Shown here: piece after piece, positions 1 through 7,728 of the stretch
Position numbering within the stretch: position 1 is the stretch's first letter
How the letters are laid out: every line of letters starts with the position of its first letter
Assembly (NCBI RefSeq): GCF_014873145.1
Contig: NZ_JADBEK010000001.1
Coordinates: forward strand, 6,820,001-6,884,000
Reading direction: 5' to 3'
DNA from: Nonomuraea angiospora
GTDB lineage: Bacteria > Actinomycetota > Actinomycetes > Streptosporangiales > Streptosporangiaceae
DNA: 64,000 nucleotides
The notes under the pieces: generated by a model
The model's database searches: none
The model's input: only the letters and a program-made list of their open reading frames with translations
What the model was told of the DNA's origin: nothing
Program-made: the position numbers and the translations under genes

Positions 1-206
1 ACCGGATGCCACTCGAACTCGGCCTCACCAGGCTTGTCCTGCCGCCCGAGCCACTGCGAGACGATGTCGACTCGCCCCTGCCACGGAGAGCTGTACGGCT
101 CGGTGTAGTAGACGGCATCCTCGGTGAACAACGCGGCGATGTCGTCGGGATCGTTGGAATTCCAAGCACGTACGTACCCCTCGATCCATGGGCCCGGTTC
201 GACCAT
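1..206 (-). CDS. SnoaL/NTF2-like fold protein, 3' part cut by window edge
   Basis: The 68 visible residues begin MVEPGPWIEGYVRAWNSNDP and continue with IAALFTEDAVYYTEPY and a GRVDIVSQWL segment. This is the usual opening of a SnoaL-like/NTF2-fold protein (helix, then the LFTEDAVY strand). Such domains serve as small cyclases, isomerases or uncharacterised binding proteins, so no reaction can be assigned. The ATG at 206 follows a strong ribosome binding site (GAGGGGG) by about five bases. The C-terminal half lies beyond base 1. The gene is divergent from nothing nearby: the next gene, a LacI regulator, also runs leftwards and ends about 295 bases upstream. Confidence 0.8.
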   Translation of the reverse strand, partial: MVEPGPWIEGYVRAWNSNDPDDIAALFTEDAVYYTEPYSSPWQGRVDIVSQWLGRQDKPGEAEFEWHP

Positions 207-500
207 TGTTACCCCCTCAGCGGGTCATATCGCCCGCCTACCCGCCCGACCAGCCGTTAAGCCCCGATCATGGGCGATACCCCTGGTCACGGTCTCGTCT
301 CTTTTAGGTATAGGGGTACTCAGGCGCTCTTCCGCGGACTCCGTCAGGGTTGGAGCCGGGGGGAGTCATGACGGCTCCGGGATGTGCCGCGAGGAGGGGA
401 CGGCACGTGCCGCGGGTCGGGACACGGCGGTCTGCCAGCCGCCCGCCCCACCCGCGGCACGCGCCGAGACCGCCGCTACACAGAGCGAGCAAGGCCCCCG
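207..500. other. Intergenic region with interleaved inverted repeats
   Basis: No convincing gene is seen. The part nearest 206 should carry the promoter of the SnoaL-like gene. Two perfect inverted repeats interleave: an 11-bp pair (407-417 with 450-460, GTGCCGCGGGT) and a 9-bp pair (425-433 with 467-475, CGGCGGTCT). The order a-b-a'-b' would form a pseudoknot or two mutually exclusive hairpins in RNA. A separate stem lies at the LacI stop codon. Confidence 0.5.
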
Positions 501-519
501 CTACACCGAGTGAGCGGGG
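496..519 (-). terminator. Hairpin over the LacI-family stop codon
   Basis: CCCCGCT (496-502) pairs with AGCGGGG (513-519). The stem continues with CAC/GTG around a three-base loop, after a single bulged A. The TAG stop (501-503) lies inside the left arm. No U tract follows, as is common for actinobacterial terminators. Termination is an inference from structure only. Confidence 0.45.
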
Positions 520-1514
520 CCGGTGCTGCCGCGCGGCGTGAGCACGGCCGCCTGGTCCTCGTACGGGGGCACGCTCTCGCCCGCGATCAGCGCGAGCAGC
601 CGCTGGGCGGCGTGCGCCCCGTACGCGGGGATGTCGCGGGTGAGCGCGGTCAGCGGCGGCCGGACGACCTGCGACAGCGGCGAGTCGTCCCAGGCCACGA
701 TGGACAGGTCGCGTGGCACCTCGACCCGCATCTCCTGGGCCACGGACATGCCCGCCACGGCCATGATGTCGTTGTCGTAGATGATCGCCGTGGGCCGGTT
801 GGGCGAGCTGAGCAGCCGCCTGGTGGCCCTGGCGCCCTCCTCGCCGGTGTAGTCGGTGTGCACGGTCACGTGCTCGGCCACGCCCTCACACGCCTGCTCG
901 AACGCCTGGTCGCGGACCGTCGTGTGGACCAGCTCCGGCAGCCCGGCCACCCGTGCGACGCGGCGGTGGCCCAGCGCCACCAGGTAGCCGACGGTCTCGC
1001 GTACGGCCTCGCCGTCGTCGGACCAGACCGCCGACAGCGAGCCCGACTCGGTGGGATGCCCGATGACCACGACCGGCATCCCCAGCCGCTCCAGCTCGAC
1101 CACTCTGGAGTCCGAATAGTGCAGGTCCACCAGGAACACGCCGTCGATGCGGCTCTCGCCCCACCAGCGCCGGTAGACCTCGCTCTCCTGCTCATGGCTC
1201 GTGACGACCTGGAGCAGCAGCGCGTACGAGCGGTCGGCGAGCACGCCCTCGATGCCGCTGATCAGCTCCATGAAGAACGGCTCGACGCCCAGGACGCGGG
1301 CGGGACGGCAGAGCGCGAGGCCCACGCAGTTGGCCCTGGCGCCGTTGAGCGCCCGCGCGGCGCTGTTGGGCCGCCAGCCGATCTCCTCGGCGATGGCGAC
1401 GATCCTGGCCCGCGTCGCGTCGGATACGCCCGGTTGCCCGTTGAGCGCGTAGGAGACCGCCACTTTGGACACTCCCGCCCGGCTGGCGATGTCGGCGATC
1501 GTGGGTCGCTTCAC
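501..1514 (-). CDS. LacI-family transcriptional regulator
   Basis: This 337-residue protein has the full LacI/GalR architecture. The N-terminal helix-turn-helix and hinge helix are within residues 1-60 (TIADIASRAGVSKVAVSYAL, then NSAARALNG). A periplasmic-binding-protein-like effector domain follows (IDGVFLVDLHY, VSIVAWDDSPLS). It should bind a palindromic operator and release it on binding a sugar or related ligand, which cannot be named. The start ATG precedes the canonical KRPTIADIA sequence. The adjacent TusA-like gene lies upstream on the same strand 68 bases away. No transporter or sugar enzyme is adjacent, so its regulon is not evident from context. Confidence 0.93.
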   Translation of the reverse strand: MKRPTIADIASRAGVSKVAVSYALNGQPGVSDATRARIVAIAEEIGWRPNSAARALNGARANCVGLALCRPARVLGVEPFFMELISGIEGVLADRSYALLLQVVTSHEQESEVYRRWWGESRIDGVFLVDLHYSDSRVVELERLGMPVVVIGHPTESGSLSAVWSDDGEAVRETVGYLVALGHRRVARVAGLPELVHTTVRDQAFEQACEGVAEHVTVHTDYTGEEGARATRRLLSSPNRPTAIIYDNDIMAVAGMSVAQEMRVEVPRDLSIVAWDDSPLSQVVRPPLTALTRDIPAYGAHAAQRLLALIAGESVPPYEDQAAVLTPRGSTGPAHSV

Positions 1515-1526
1515 GGACTCCCTCTC

Positions 1527-1586
1527 TGAACCGGATAACCCTCATACTCTAGGCCACCCCATTCGATAAGGGAATTAACCGCTTAA
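1527..1586. promoter_or_regulatory. Possible LacI-type operator sites upstream of the LacI gene
   Basis: Two stretches resemble the AACCGGTT core bound by LacI proteins: GAACCGGATAACC (1527-1539) and TTAACCGCTTAA (1575-1586), the second overlapping the stop of the upstream gene. Neither is a perfect palindrome. Autoregulation by the LacI protein is possible but weakly supported. Confidence 0.25.
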
Positions 1587-1891
1587 GCCACGTGCCAGGG
1601 CTTGGCGTCCTCGGTCTCCTTGGCGGCCCCGGCCACGCGCAGCGCGTACGTCGGCGGCTCCGCCCCCGGCACCGGCCCCAGGTAGGTGTGCCCGGTCAGA
1701 TGACACCAGGCGGGCAGGTCGACGGGCGCGGCGGGGTCGGTGGCGATGAGGTGGATCACCGCTCCTGGACCGGCCTGGCGCACGTGACCGCGCAGTTCGA
1801 TGAGCAGTTGCACGCAGAGCTTGCCTCTGCCGTCCACCACGAGATCAGGCATGACTACAAGGAAACCACCGCCCGGGCCCCGGCCCGTCAC
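1583..1891 (-). CDS. TusA/SirA-like sulfurtransferase-fold protein without the Cys-Pro pair
   Basis: This 102-residue protein matches the TusA fold through LVVDGRGKLCVQLLIEL and the ATDP...DLPAWCHLTGH segment. Canonical TusA proteins carry the sulfur on the cysteine of a CPxP motif. Here the cysteine is kept (KLCVQL) but the proline after it is replaced by valine, so sulfur-relay activity is uncertain. The GTG at 1891 overlaps the TetR stop as GTGA, implying translational coupling. An internal ATG 13 codons later would also give a normal TusA N-terminus. Co-transcription with a TetR regulator, and the monooxygenase facing it, suggest a redox or detoxification link (inference). Confidence 0.75.
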   Translation of the reverse strand: MTGRGPGGGFLVVMPDLVVDGRGKLCVQLLIELRGHVRQAGPGAVIHLIATDPAAPVDLPAWCHLTGHTYLGPVPGAEPPTYALRVAGAAKETEDAKPWHVA

Positions 1892-2502
1892 GAACCCCGC
1901 AGGTGGCCCATCAGCTTCTCGACCTCCCGCGCATAGTGCTCGGCGAACTCCGGCGACGCCGGATCCCGCCCCCAGACCGCCTGGACGAGCTGCGGGAACG
2001 CGATGCCGGCCGCCGCCATCGAGAACAGGGCCACCAGCACCGCCGCCGGGTCGAGGTCCGCGGGGAACTCCCCGTCCCGCTGGCGCTCGCGCAGGAGCTC
2101 CAGATCGCGGCGTACGTCCTCGGCGAAGGCCGGGTCGGGCGGCCCGTCGTCGGTGAGACTGCGCCAGAGCATCAGCCGGCCGTAGTCGCGGCGGGCGGCG
2201 TTGGCCCGCACGTATTCGGCGGCGAGCGCGCCGAGCGAGGCCGACCGGTCGGCGAACCGGCTCTCCTCGGCCTGCCAGCGCGCGGTCAGGGCCTGGTAGA
2301 GGCCCTCCTTTCCGCCGAAATAGTACGAGATCAGCTGCTTGTTCACCCCGGCCCTGGTGGCGATCTCGCTGACACGCGCCCCCGCGAACCCCTTCGCCGC
2401 GAACTCCTCCAGCGCCGCCTGCAGGATGCGGGCCTTCGTGCGCTCGGGGTCGCGCTGCTTCTCCTCGGGTGCTCGTCTCACGATCCGCACCCTATCATCC
2501 AT
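1888..2502 (-). CDS. TetR-family regulator, likely repressor of the facing monooxygenase
   Basis: About 204 residues. The N-terminal TetR helix-turn-helix is clear (ILQAALEEFAAKGFAGARVS, then AGVNKQLISYYFGGKEGLY), with a ligand-binding helical domain behind it. The ATG at 2502 sits inside the palindrome CCATCCGGATGG and has no ribosome binding site, so a leaderless message is possible. GTG codons at 2490 or 2481 are alternatives, the latter with a GGGTG upstream. The gene diverges from an FAD monooxygenase and overlaps a TusA-like gene at its 3' end. The two palindromes in the 43-base intergenic region make it a strong candidate for autoregulation and control of the monooxygenase. Confidence 0.92.
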   Translation of the reverse strand: MDDRVRIVRRAPEEKQRDPERTKARILQAALEEFAAKGFAGARVSEIATRAGVNKQLISYYFGGKEGLYQALTARWQAEESRFADRSASLGALAAEYVRANAARRDYGRLMLWRSLTDDGPPDPAFAEDVRRDLELLRERQRDGEFPADLDPAAVLVALFSMAAAGIAFPQLVQAVWGRDPASPEFAEHYAREVEKLMGHLRGS

Positions 2503-2546
2503 CCGGATGGTTGACAGAATCATCCGAACGGATGATAGTCGAGCCA
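2499..2546 (+). promoter_or_regulatory. Divergent promoter with two TetR-type palindromes
   Basis: A perfect -35 box TTGACA (2511-2516) is followed after 17 bases by GATAGT (2534-2539), which matches TATAAT at four positions. Transcription would start at about 2546, the A of the monooxygenase ATG, giving a leaderless mRNA. An 18-bp palindrome, ATCATCCGAACGGATGAT (2519-2536), fills the spacer. A second one, CCATCCGGATGG (2499-2510), abuts the -35 box and covers the TetR start. Binding there would block both promoters. Confidence 0.75.
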
Positions 2547-3808
2547 TGACACGGAACATCGCGATCATCGGCGGCGGCATCGGCGGGCTCTGCCTGGCCC
2601 AGGGGCTGCGCAAGGCAGGGCTCGACGTGACCGTCTACGAGCGGGACAGGACCCCGGCCGACCGGCTGCAGGGCTACCGCGTGCACATCGACCCGAACGG
2701 CGCCCGCGCCCTGCACGACTGCCTGCCCGCGCACCTCTGGCAGGCGTTCCTGGACACGGCCGGGCATGGCGGCCAGGACTTCGGCTTCATCACCGAGCGG
2801 CTGAAGCGGCTCGCGGTGATCGAGGCGGCCGAGGTGGCCGACCCGGCCGACGGCCACCACTCGGCCAGCCGCATCACGCTCAGGCAGGTGCTGCTGTCGG
2901 GGCTGGACGACGTCGTACGGTTCGGGAAGACGTACGAGAGGTACGAGCGGCTCCCCGACGGGCGGGTCGAGCTGTTCTTCGCGGACGGCACGAGCGCGAC
3001 CGCGGACATCGTGGTCGGTGCCGACGGCGGGAACTCGCGGGTGCGCAGGCAGTACCTGCCGCACGCCGAGCGGGTGGACACGGGGATCACGACGGTGGCC
3101 GGCAAGTTCCCGATCACCGCCGAGACCCGGAAGCTCGTGGCGCGGCGGCTGCTCGACGGGCCGAACACCGTCATCCCGCCCAGCGGCACGGGGTTCTTCA
3201 CGGCGCCGCACGACCTGGGTGACGGGGTGGCGTGCGGCGAGTTCGGGGTGACGGAGCAGGAGGGCGCGCTGATGGACAACTCCAGCAGCTACATCCTGTG
3301 GGCGTTCGGCGCGCCCGGCAGCGGCTTCCCCACCAACATCTCCGACATGTCGGGCGAGCAGCTCAAGGCCACCGTGGCCCGGAAGATCGAATCATGGCAT
3401 CCCGACCTGCGTACGGTGGTCGGCCGGTCCGACCCCGACACGGTCTCCCTGCTGCCGATCCGTACCTCCATCCCCATCGACCCCTGGCCCGCCACGAACA
3501 TCACCCTGCTCGGCGACGCCATCCACAGCATGACGCCGATGCGCGGCATCGGCGCGAACACCGCCCTGCGCGACGCGCGCCTGCTCTGCGCCGCCCTCAC
3601 CGGCTCTCTCACCGGCGGGGGCGACCCCGTTGACGCCATAGCGGGCTACGAGGCCCGGATGCGCGAGTACGGCTTCGCCGCCGTCCGCGACTCGCTGCGC
3701 GCGGCCGAGCAGTTCGTCGGCGGCAACAGGGTGAGCAGGACGGGGTTCAAGACCTTCCTCCGGCTGGTCGAGCGCTTCCCCTCGCTGAAGGCCAGGGTGT
3801 TCTCCTGA
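2546..3808 (+). CDS. FAD-dependent class A monooxygenase
   Basis: This 420-residue flavoprotein has the three signature motifs of class A (PHBH-like) hydroxylases. They are GxGxxG near the N-terminus (IAIIGGGIGGLCLAQGL), the DG motif (VVGADGGNSRVRR) and the GD motif (LLGDAIHSMTPMRGIGANTA). It should use NAD(P)H and oxygen to hydroxylate a small aromatic or related substrate in the cytoplasm; the substrate is unknown. The ATG at 2546 directly precedes the Rossmann strand and coincides with the predicted transcription start. The divergent TetR gene and its operator suggest induction by the substrate or a xenobiotic. The next gene starts 44 bases downstream with its own ribosome binding site. 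Confidence 0.93.
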   Translation: MTRNIAIIGGGIGGLCLAQGLRKAGLDVTVYERDRTPADRLQGYRVHIDPNGARALHDCLPAHLWQAFLDTAGHGGQDFGFITERLKRLAVIEAAEVADPADGHHSASRITLRQVLLSGLDDVVRFGKTYERYERLPDGRVELFFADGTSATADIVVGADGGNSRVRRQYLPHAERVDTGITTVAGKFPITAETRKLVARRLLDGPNTVIPPSGTGFFTAPHDLGDGVACGEFGVTEQEGALMDNSSSYILWAFGAPGSGFPTNISDMSGEQLKATVARKIESWHPDLRTVVGRSDPDTVSLLPIRTSIPIDPWPATNITLLGDAIHSMTPMRGIGANTALRDARLLCAALTGSLTGGGDPVDAIAGYEARMREYGFAAVRDSLRAAEQFVGGNRVSRTGFKTFLRLVERFPSLKARVFS

Positions 3809-3852
3809 TCCGGCCTGTTGCGCGGGAGGGGCCGGGCGAAGAGTGTGGAGGC

Positions 3853-4578
3853 ATGCCAGGCGTCGACACGGTGGACGGCCTCCTGCTGGCGGTCGCGGAG
3901 TTCGACCCGGACGCGTACGAGCTGCCCGTCGAGGCGGCGGCGCTCGACCGGGCCAGGCGGTCGATCGACGCGTGCGGGCTGCTGCTCCTCGGCGAGGTCC
4001 ACGGGGTCAGGGAGAACCCGCTCGTCATCCTCGGGCTCATGCGGCTGCTCGGGCTGACCAGCCTGGCCCTGGAATGGCCCGAGGAGCTGAAGCCGCAGCT
4101 CGACCGCTACCTCACCGACGGGACCGGGCTGGACCATCCGCTCTGGTGGTCCGGCGACGGCCGCGTCACCGCCGGCCACCTCGCGGTGCTGCGAGCCGTC
4201 CCGGGGCTGCGGGTCACGTTGTTCGACGGGTGCGCGCCCGCGGGCGACTGGTCGCAGCGCGACGCCCTGATGGCGCAGCGGCTGCTGGCGGCCCACGCCG
4301 AACCCGCCCTGGTCGTGGCCGGCAACCTCCACACCCTGACCTCCCCGACCGACCTGGGCCTGCCGATGGGCGCCTGCCTGGCCGGCTCGCGGCCGTCGCT
4401 GGAGAGCGTCCGGATCGACTACGGGAGGGGCAGCTTCTACAACCTCGAGCCCCGGCACATCCGCGGACAGCCGGCCAAGGCGGGGCTGGGGGTCGGGGAG
4501 GACGGGCTGGTGGTGGGCCTCCCCGAGTTCACCGAAGCCACCGTCCCCCACCTCCCCCACTCCCGCCTCACTCCCTGA
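3853..4578 (+). CDS. Tiki/ChaN/EreA-superfamily-like protein
   Basis: This 241-residue protein contains LLLLGEVHG near residue 45, LALEWPEELKP near residue 75 and GNLHT near residue 155. The G-E-x-H and N-L-H-T histidine motifs recur in the Tiki/TraB/ChaN/erythromycin-esterase superfamily, where histidines and glutamates bind a metal or heme. No signal peptide is seen, so it is probably cytoplasmic. A GTGGAGG ribosome binding site precedes the ATG at 3853. It follows the monooxygenase by 44 bases and could be co-transcribed. The substrate is unknown; hydrolase activity is an inference from superfamily membership. Confidence 0.65.
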   Translation: MPGVDTVDGLLLAVAEFDPDAYELPVEAAALDRARRSIDACGLLLLGEVHGVRENPLVILGLMRLLGLTSLALEWPEELKPQLDRYLTDGTGLDHPLWWSGDGRVTAGHLAVLRAVPGLRVTLFDGCAPAGDWSQRDALMAQRLLAAHAEPALVVAGNLHTLTSPTDLGLPMGACLAGSRPSLESVRIDYGRGSFYNLEPRHIRGQPAKAGLGVGEDGLVVGLPEFTEATVPHLPHSRLTP

Positions 4579-4782
4579 CCCCACCTGCCCCGAACCCCGA
4601 CCGGCGGACGCCCCGTTCCCTCAGGCCCTCCGTTCAGGACGCGGGGGCGCGACTCGGAGCGGGCGGCGACAGCCGGCCACTCCACCTCTTCCCCTTCAAG
4701 GACCCCAGCCGAAGTGCGGAGGGGATGGAACTGCGGTGGGAGGGTGTGGGGTGCGTACTGTGGAGTCCGGGCGGGAGGGGCG
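4579..4782. other. Intergenic region before the AfsR-like gene
   Basis: A 204-base GC-rich gap. Apart from the ribosome binding site of the downstream gene (GGGAGGGG, 4773-4780), no clear promoter, hairpin or small gene is visible. Confidence 0.4.
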
Positions 4783-7728
4783 ATGCGGGTCGGGATTCTG
4801 GGGCCGCTTCAGGTGGCGGGGTGCGCGGTCGGCGGTGCTCGGGTGCGGGCGCTGTTGGTGCGGCTGGCGCTCGACCCCGGACGCGTCGTGACCACGGACC
4901 GGCTGATCGACGACCTGTGGCCGGGTGAGGCGCCGGCGCATCCGATGGCGGCGCTGCAGTCGCTGGTGTCCCGGGCGCGCAGGGAGGCGCCGGGCGTGAT
5001 CTCGTCCCATCCCGCCGGATATGCGCTGGATGTGCCGCCGGGTGAGGTGGACGCGTGGGCGTTCGAGCGGCTCGTACGGGCCGGCGACGTCCGCCGGGCA
5101 CTGGCGTTGTGGCGGGGCCCGGCGCTGGCGGACGCGGCCGATCTGCCCTTCGCCACGGCCCCGGCGGCCCGCCTGGAGGAGCTGCGCCTGACCGCCCTGG
5201 CCACGAGGATCGCCGCCGACCTGAGCACGACGGTCACCACCGACCCCGACGCCGACCCCGACGCCGACCTGACGGTCACCACCGGCCCCGCCGCCGCCCC
5301 GAGCGCCACGACCGCCGACGGCCCCGATGATCCCGCTGCCCGGGGAGCTGGGCTGGTGGCGGAGTTGGAGGGGTTGGTGGCCGCGTACCCCTTACGGGAG
5401 CCGTTCCACGCCCTGCTCATGCGCGCCCTCATCACCCAGGCCCGGCGGGCCGAAGCGCTCGCGCTCTTCGAACGGATCAAGGCGGCCCTGGCCGAGGAGC
5501 TGGGCGTGGACCCGGTCCCCGAGCTGCGGGAAGCCCATCTGGAGGCGCTGCGGGACGCCGAGCCGAAGAGCAACCTGCCCGCCCGCCTCACGAGCTTCGT
5601 GGGCCGCTCGGAGGACATGTCCCGGCTGAAGGGGCAGCTCGGCAGGGCCAGGCTGGTCACCCTCGTCGGGCCGGGCGGCGCGGGGAAGACGCGGCTGGCC
5701 GTGGAGGTGGCCGCGGGCCTGCACGTGCCGGACGGCGTGTGGCTGGTCGAGCTCGCCGCCGCCACCGGCGTACGGGCCGCCCTGGAGGGCGCGCTCAGGA
5801 CGACCGACCCGGTCAGGGCCCTGCGCGGCACCGCGCCGCTGATCGTGCTGGACAACTGCGAGCACGTGATCGAGGAGGCCGCCACGACGGCCCGAACGCT
5901 GCTGTCCGAGGTGGCGGGCCTGCGGATCCTCGCCACCAGCAGGGAGCCGCTCGACATCCCCGGCGAGACCCTGCACCACGTGCTGCCGCTGCCCGAGGGG
6001 AAGGCGGCCGAGCTGTTCGCGGAGCGGGCCGCCGCCGCCCGGCCCGACCTGCGGGTGGAACCGGAAAGGGCAGCGCGGATCTGCCGCGAGCTGGACGGCA
6101 TCCCGCTGGCCATCGAGCTGGCCGCCGCGCGCCTGCGTACGATGCCGCTGTCCGTCCTGGTGGAGCAGCTCGGCGACCGGCTGGCCTTCCGCGCCGGCCG
6201 TATGGCGGAGCCGCGCCACCGCACCATGCGCGCGGTCATCGACTGGAGCTGGAACCTGCTCTCCGACCGCGAGCGCGAGCTGCTCCGGGGCCTGACGGTG
6301 TTCTCGGGCGGCGCCACGTACGAGGCGATCTCCCAGGTCTGCGGCGGCGGCCTCGACCTGCTCTCCTCGCTGGTGGACAAGTCGCTCGTCGCGGTCTCCG
6401 GCGACCGCTACACGATGCTGGAGACGATCAGGCAGTACGCCGCCGCCGACCTCCCCGAGCTGCGCCAGGCCCACGCCCGCTACTACACCGGGCTGGCCGA
6501 GAGCGCCGACCCGCACCTGCGGACCGGCGAGCAGCTCAAGTGGCTGGCCGTGCTGGACGCCGAGCAGGGCAACCTGGACGCGGCGCTGCGCCACTCCGAC
6601 GACCCGCTCAGGCTGATCCTGCCGCGGTTCTGGCCGTGGATCATGCGCGGCAGGCATCGCGAGATCAGCGAGCAGGCCGCGTCGGTGCTGCGGAGGGTGG
6701 GCGACACGCCGCCGCCGGGGCGGGAGCTGGCGCACGGGATCTGCCGGGTGCTGGCGGGATTCGCGCCGACCGATGCGGTGCTCCAGTCCGACCACCCCGC
6801 CGCCCTGAACTCGTGGGCGCTGGCCGGGGTCGGCACGCCCGCCGACGTGGTGCGCCTCACCGAGCGGCAGGCGGCGCGGCTGCGCGACCACCCCGACCTG
6901 TGGATCAGGTCGGCGGCGCTGCTGGGCGCGGGCATCGTGCGGTTCGAGTACGGGGCGGTGGCGGGGGCCGAGGATCTGCTGGAGCCGGCGGTCGACGGGT
7001 TCAGGGCCCTCGGGGACCGGTGGGGGCAGTGGGCCGGGCTCTTCTGGTTGTCGCTGGTCGCGGAGAACCGCGGGGACTTCGCCACGGCGGTCGCCCTGGC
7101 CGAGGAGCCGGAGCGGCTGGCCACCGAGCTGTCCGGGCTCGACGCGCCGCTCGGGCCGATGACGTTCCTGATCCGGGTCGGCCAGCTCAAAGGGCGGGCG
7201 GGCGATCACGCCGGAGCGGCACGCGCGCTCGAACGGGCGTGGGAGTCGGCCGTGCGCTCCGAGGACCAGGCGATCGTGGCCAGGGTCATGCACGCCAGGG
7301 CCGAGCTGGCCCGGCGCACCGGCCGTGCGGACGAGGCCGCCCGGCTGCTGGAGGCGGCGCTGGCGCTCGATGTCGAGGTGTCAGCCCAGCTCAGGGCGTA
7401 CATGAACATCGAGCTCGCCCGGGTCCGCGAGCCCCGCGAGCCGCTGCGCCGGGCCCTGGAGCTGATGGCCGCCTGCTCCGACAGGACCGCGCGGGCGACC
7501 GTGCTGGAAGGGGTGGCCGAGCACCTGGAGCCGGAGCCGGCCGCCGAGCTGCTCGGCGCGGCGCGGGCGCTGCGCGGGATCGGCGAGTCCGCCGATCCCC
7601 ACGTCAACGGGCTGGCCGCCAGGTGCCGGGCCGCGCTGGGCGAGCACGGCTACCGCGTGGCGTCGGCGAGGGGCGCGGCGATCCCGAACCCGGAGAGGTA
7701 CGCGCTGAGGCCGCTCTCGTCCCCGTGA
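4783..7728 (+). CDS. AfsR/SARP-type regulator with BTAD, NB-ARC and helical repeat domains
   Basis: This 981-residue regulator starts at the ATG (4783) behind GGGAGGGG, which places MRVGILGPLQV, the normal start of a SARP winged helix, at the N-terminus. A BTAD domain follows (AFERLVRAGD... and ...LFERIKAALAEELGVDPVPEL). Then comes an NB-ARC/STAND ATPase with the P-loop GPGGAGKTRLA near residue 295 and Walker B LIVLDNCEHV near residue 355. The C-terminal half is alpha-helical, TPR-like. Residues of about 147-188 form a Thr/Asp/Pro/Ala-rich insertion (DPDADPDAD) within BTAD. Such proteins activate secondary-metabolism or morphogenesis genes; its targets are unknown. The last 79 bases overlap the convergent flavoprotein gene. 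Confidence 0.92.
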   Translation: MRVGILGPLQVAGCAVGGARVRALLVRLALDPGRVVTTDRLIDDLWPGEAPAHPMAALQSLVSRARREAPGVISSHPAGYALDVPPGEVDAWAFERLVRAGDVRRALALWRGPALADAADLPFATAPAARLEELRLTALATRIAADLSTTVTTDPDADPDADLTVTTGPAAAPSATTADGPDDPAARGAGLVAELEGLVAAYPLREPFHALLMRALITQARRAEALALFERIKAALAEELGVDPVPELREAHLEALRDAEPKSNLPARLTSFVGRSEDMSRLKGQLGRARLVTLVGPGGAGKTRLAVEVAAGLHVPDGVWLVELAAATGVRAALEGALRTTDPVRALRGTAPLIVLDNCEHVIEEAATTARTLLSEVAGLRILATSREPLDIPGETLHHVLPLPEGKAAELFAERAAAARPDLRVEPERAARICRELDGIPLAIELAAARLRTMPLSVLVEQLGDRLAFRAGRMAEPRHRTMRAVIDWSWNLLSDRERELLRGLTVFSGGATYEAISQVCGGGLDLLSSLVDKSLVAVSGDRYTMLETIRQYAAADLPELRQAHARYYTGLAESADPHLRTGEQLKWLAVLDAEQGNLDAALRHSDDPLRLILPRFWPWIMRGRHREISEQAASVLRRVGDTPPPGRELAHGICRVLAGFAPTDAVLQSDHPAALNSWALAGVGTPADVVRLTERQAARLRDHPDLWIRSAALLGAGIVRFEYGAVAGAEDLLEPAVDGFRALGDRWGQWAGLFWLSLVAENRGDFATAVALAEEPERLATELSGLDAPLGPMTFLIRVGQLKGRAGDHAGAARALERAWESAVRSEDQAIVARVMHARAELARRTGRADEAARLLEAALALDVEVSAQLRAYMNIELARVREPREPLRRALELMAACSDRTARATVLEGVAEHLEPEPAAELLGAARALRGIGESADPHVNGLAARCRAALGEHGYRVASARGAAIPNPERYALRPLSSP

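Noticed and set aside
304..492. Small minus-strand open frame between the SnoaL-like and LacI genes
   Set aside because: No ribosome binding site, biased composition, and it covers the inverted repeats; no similarity to any known small protein.
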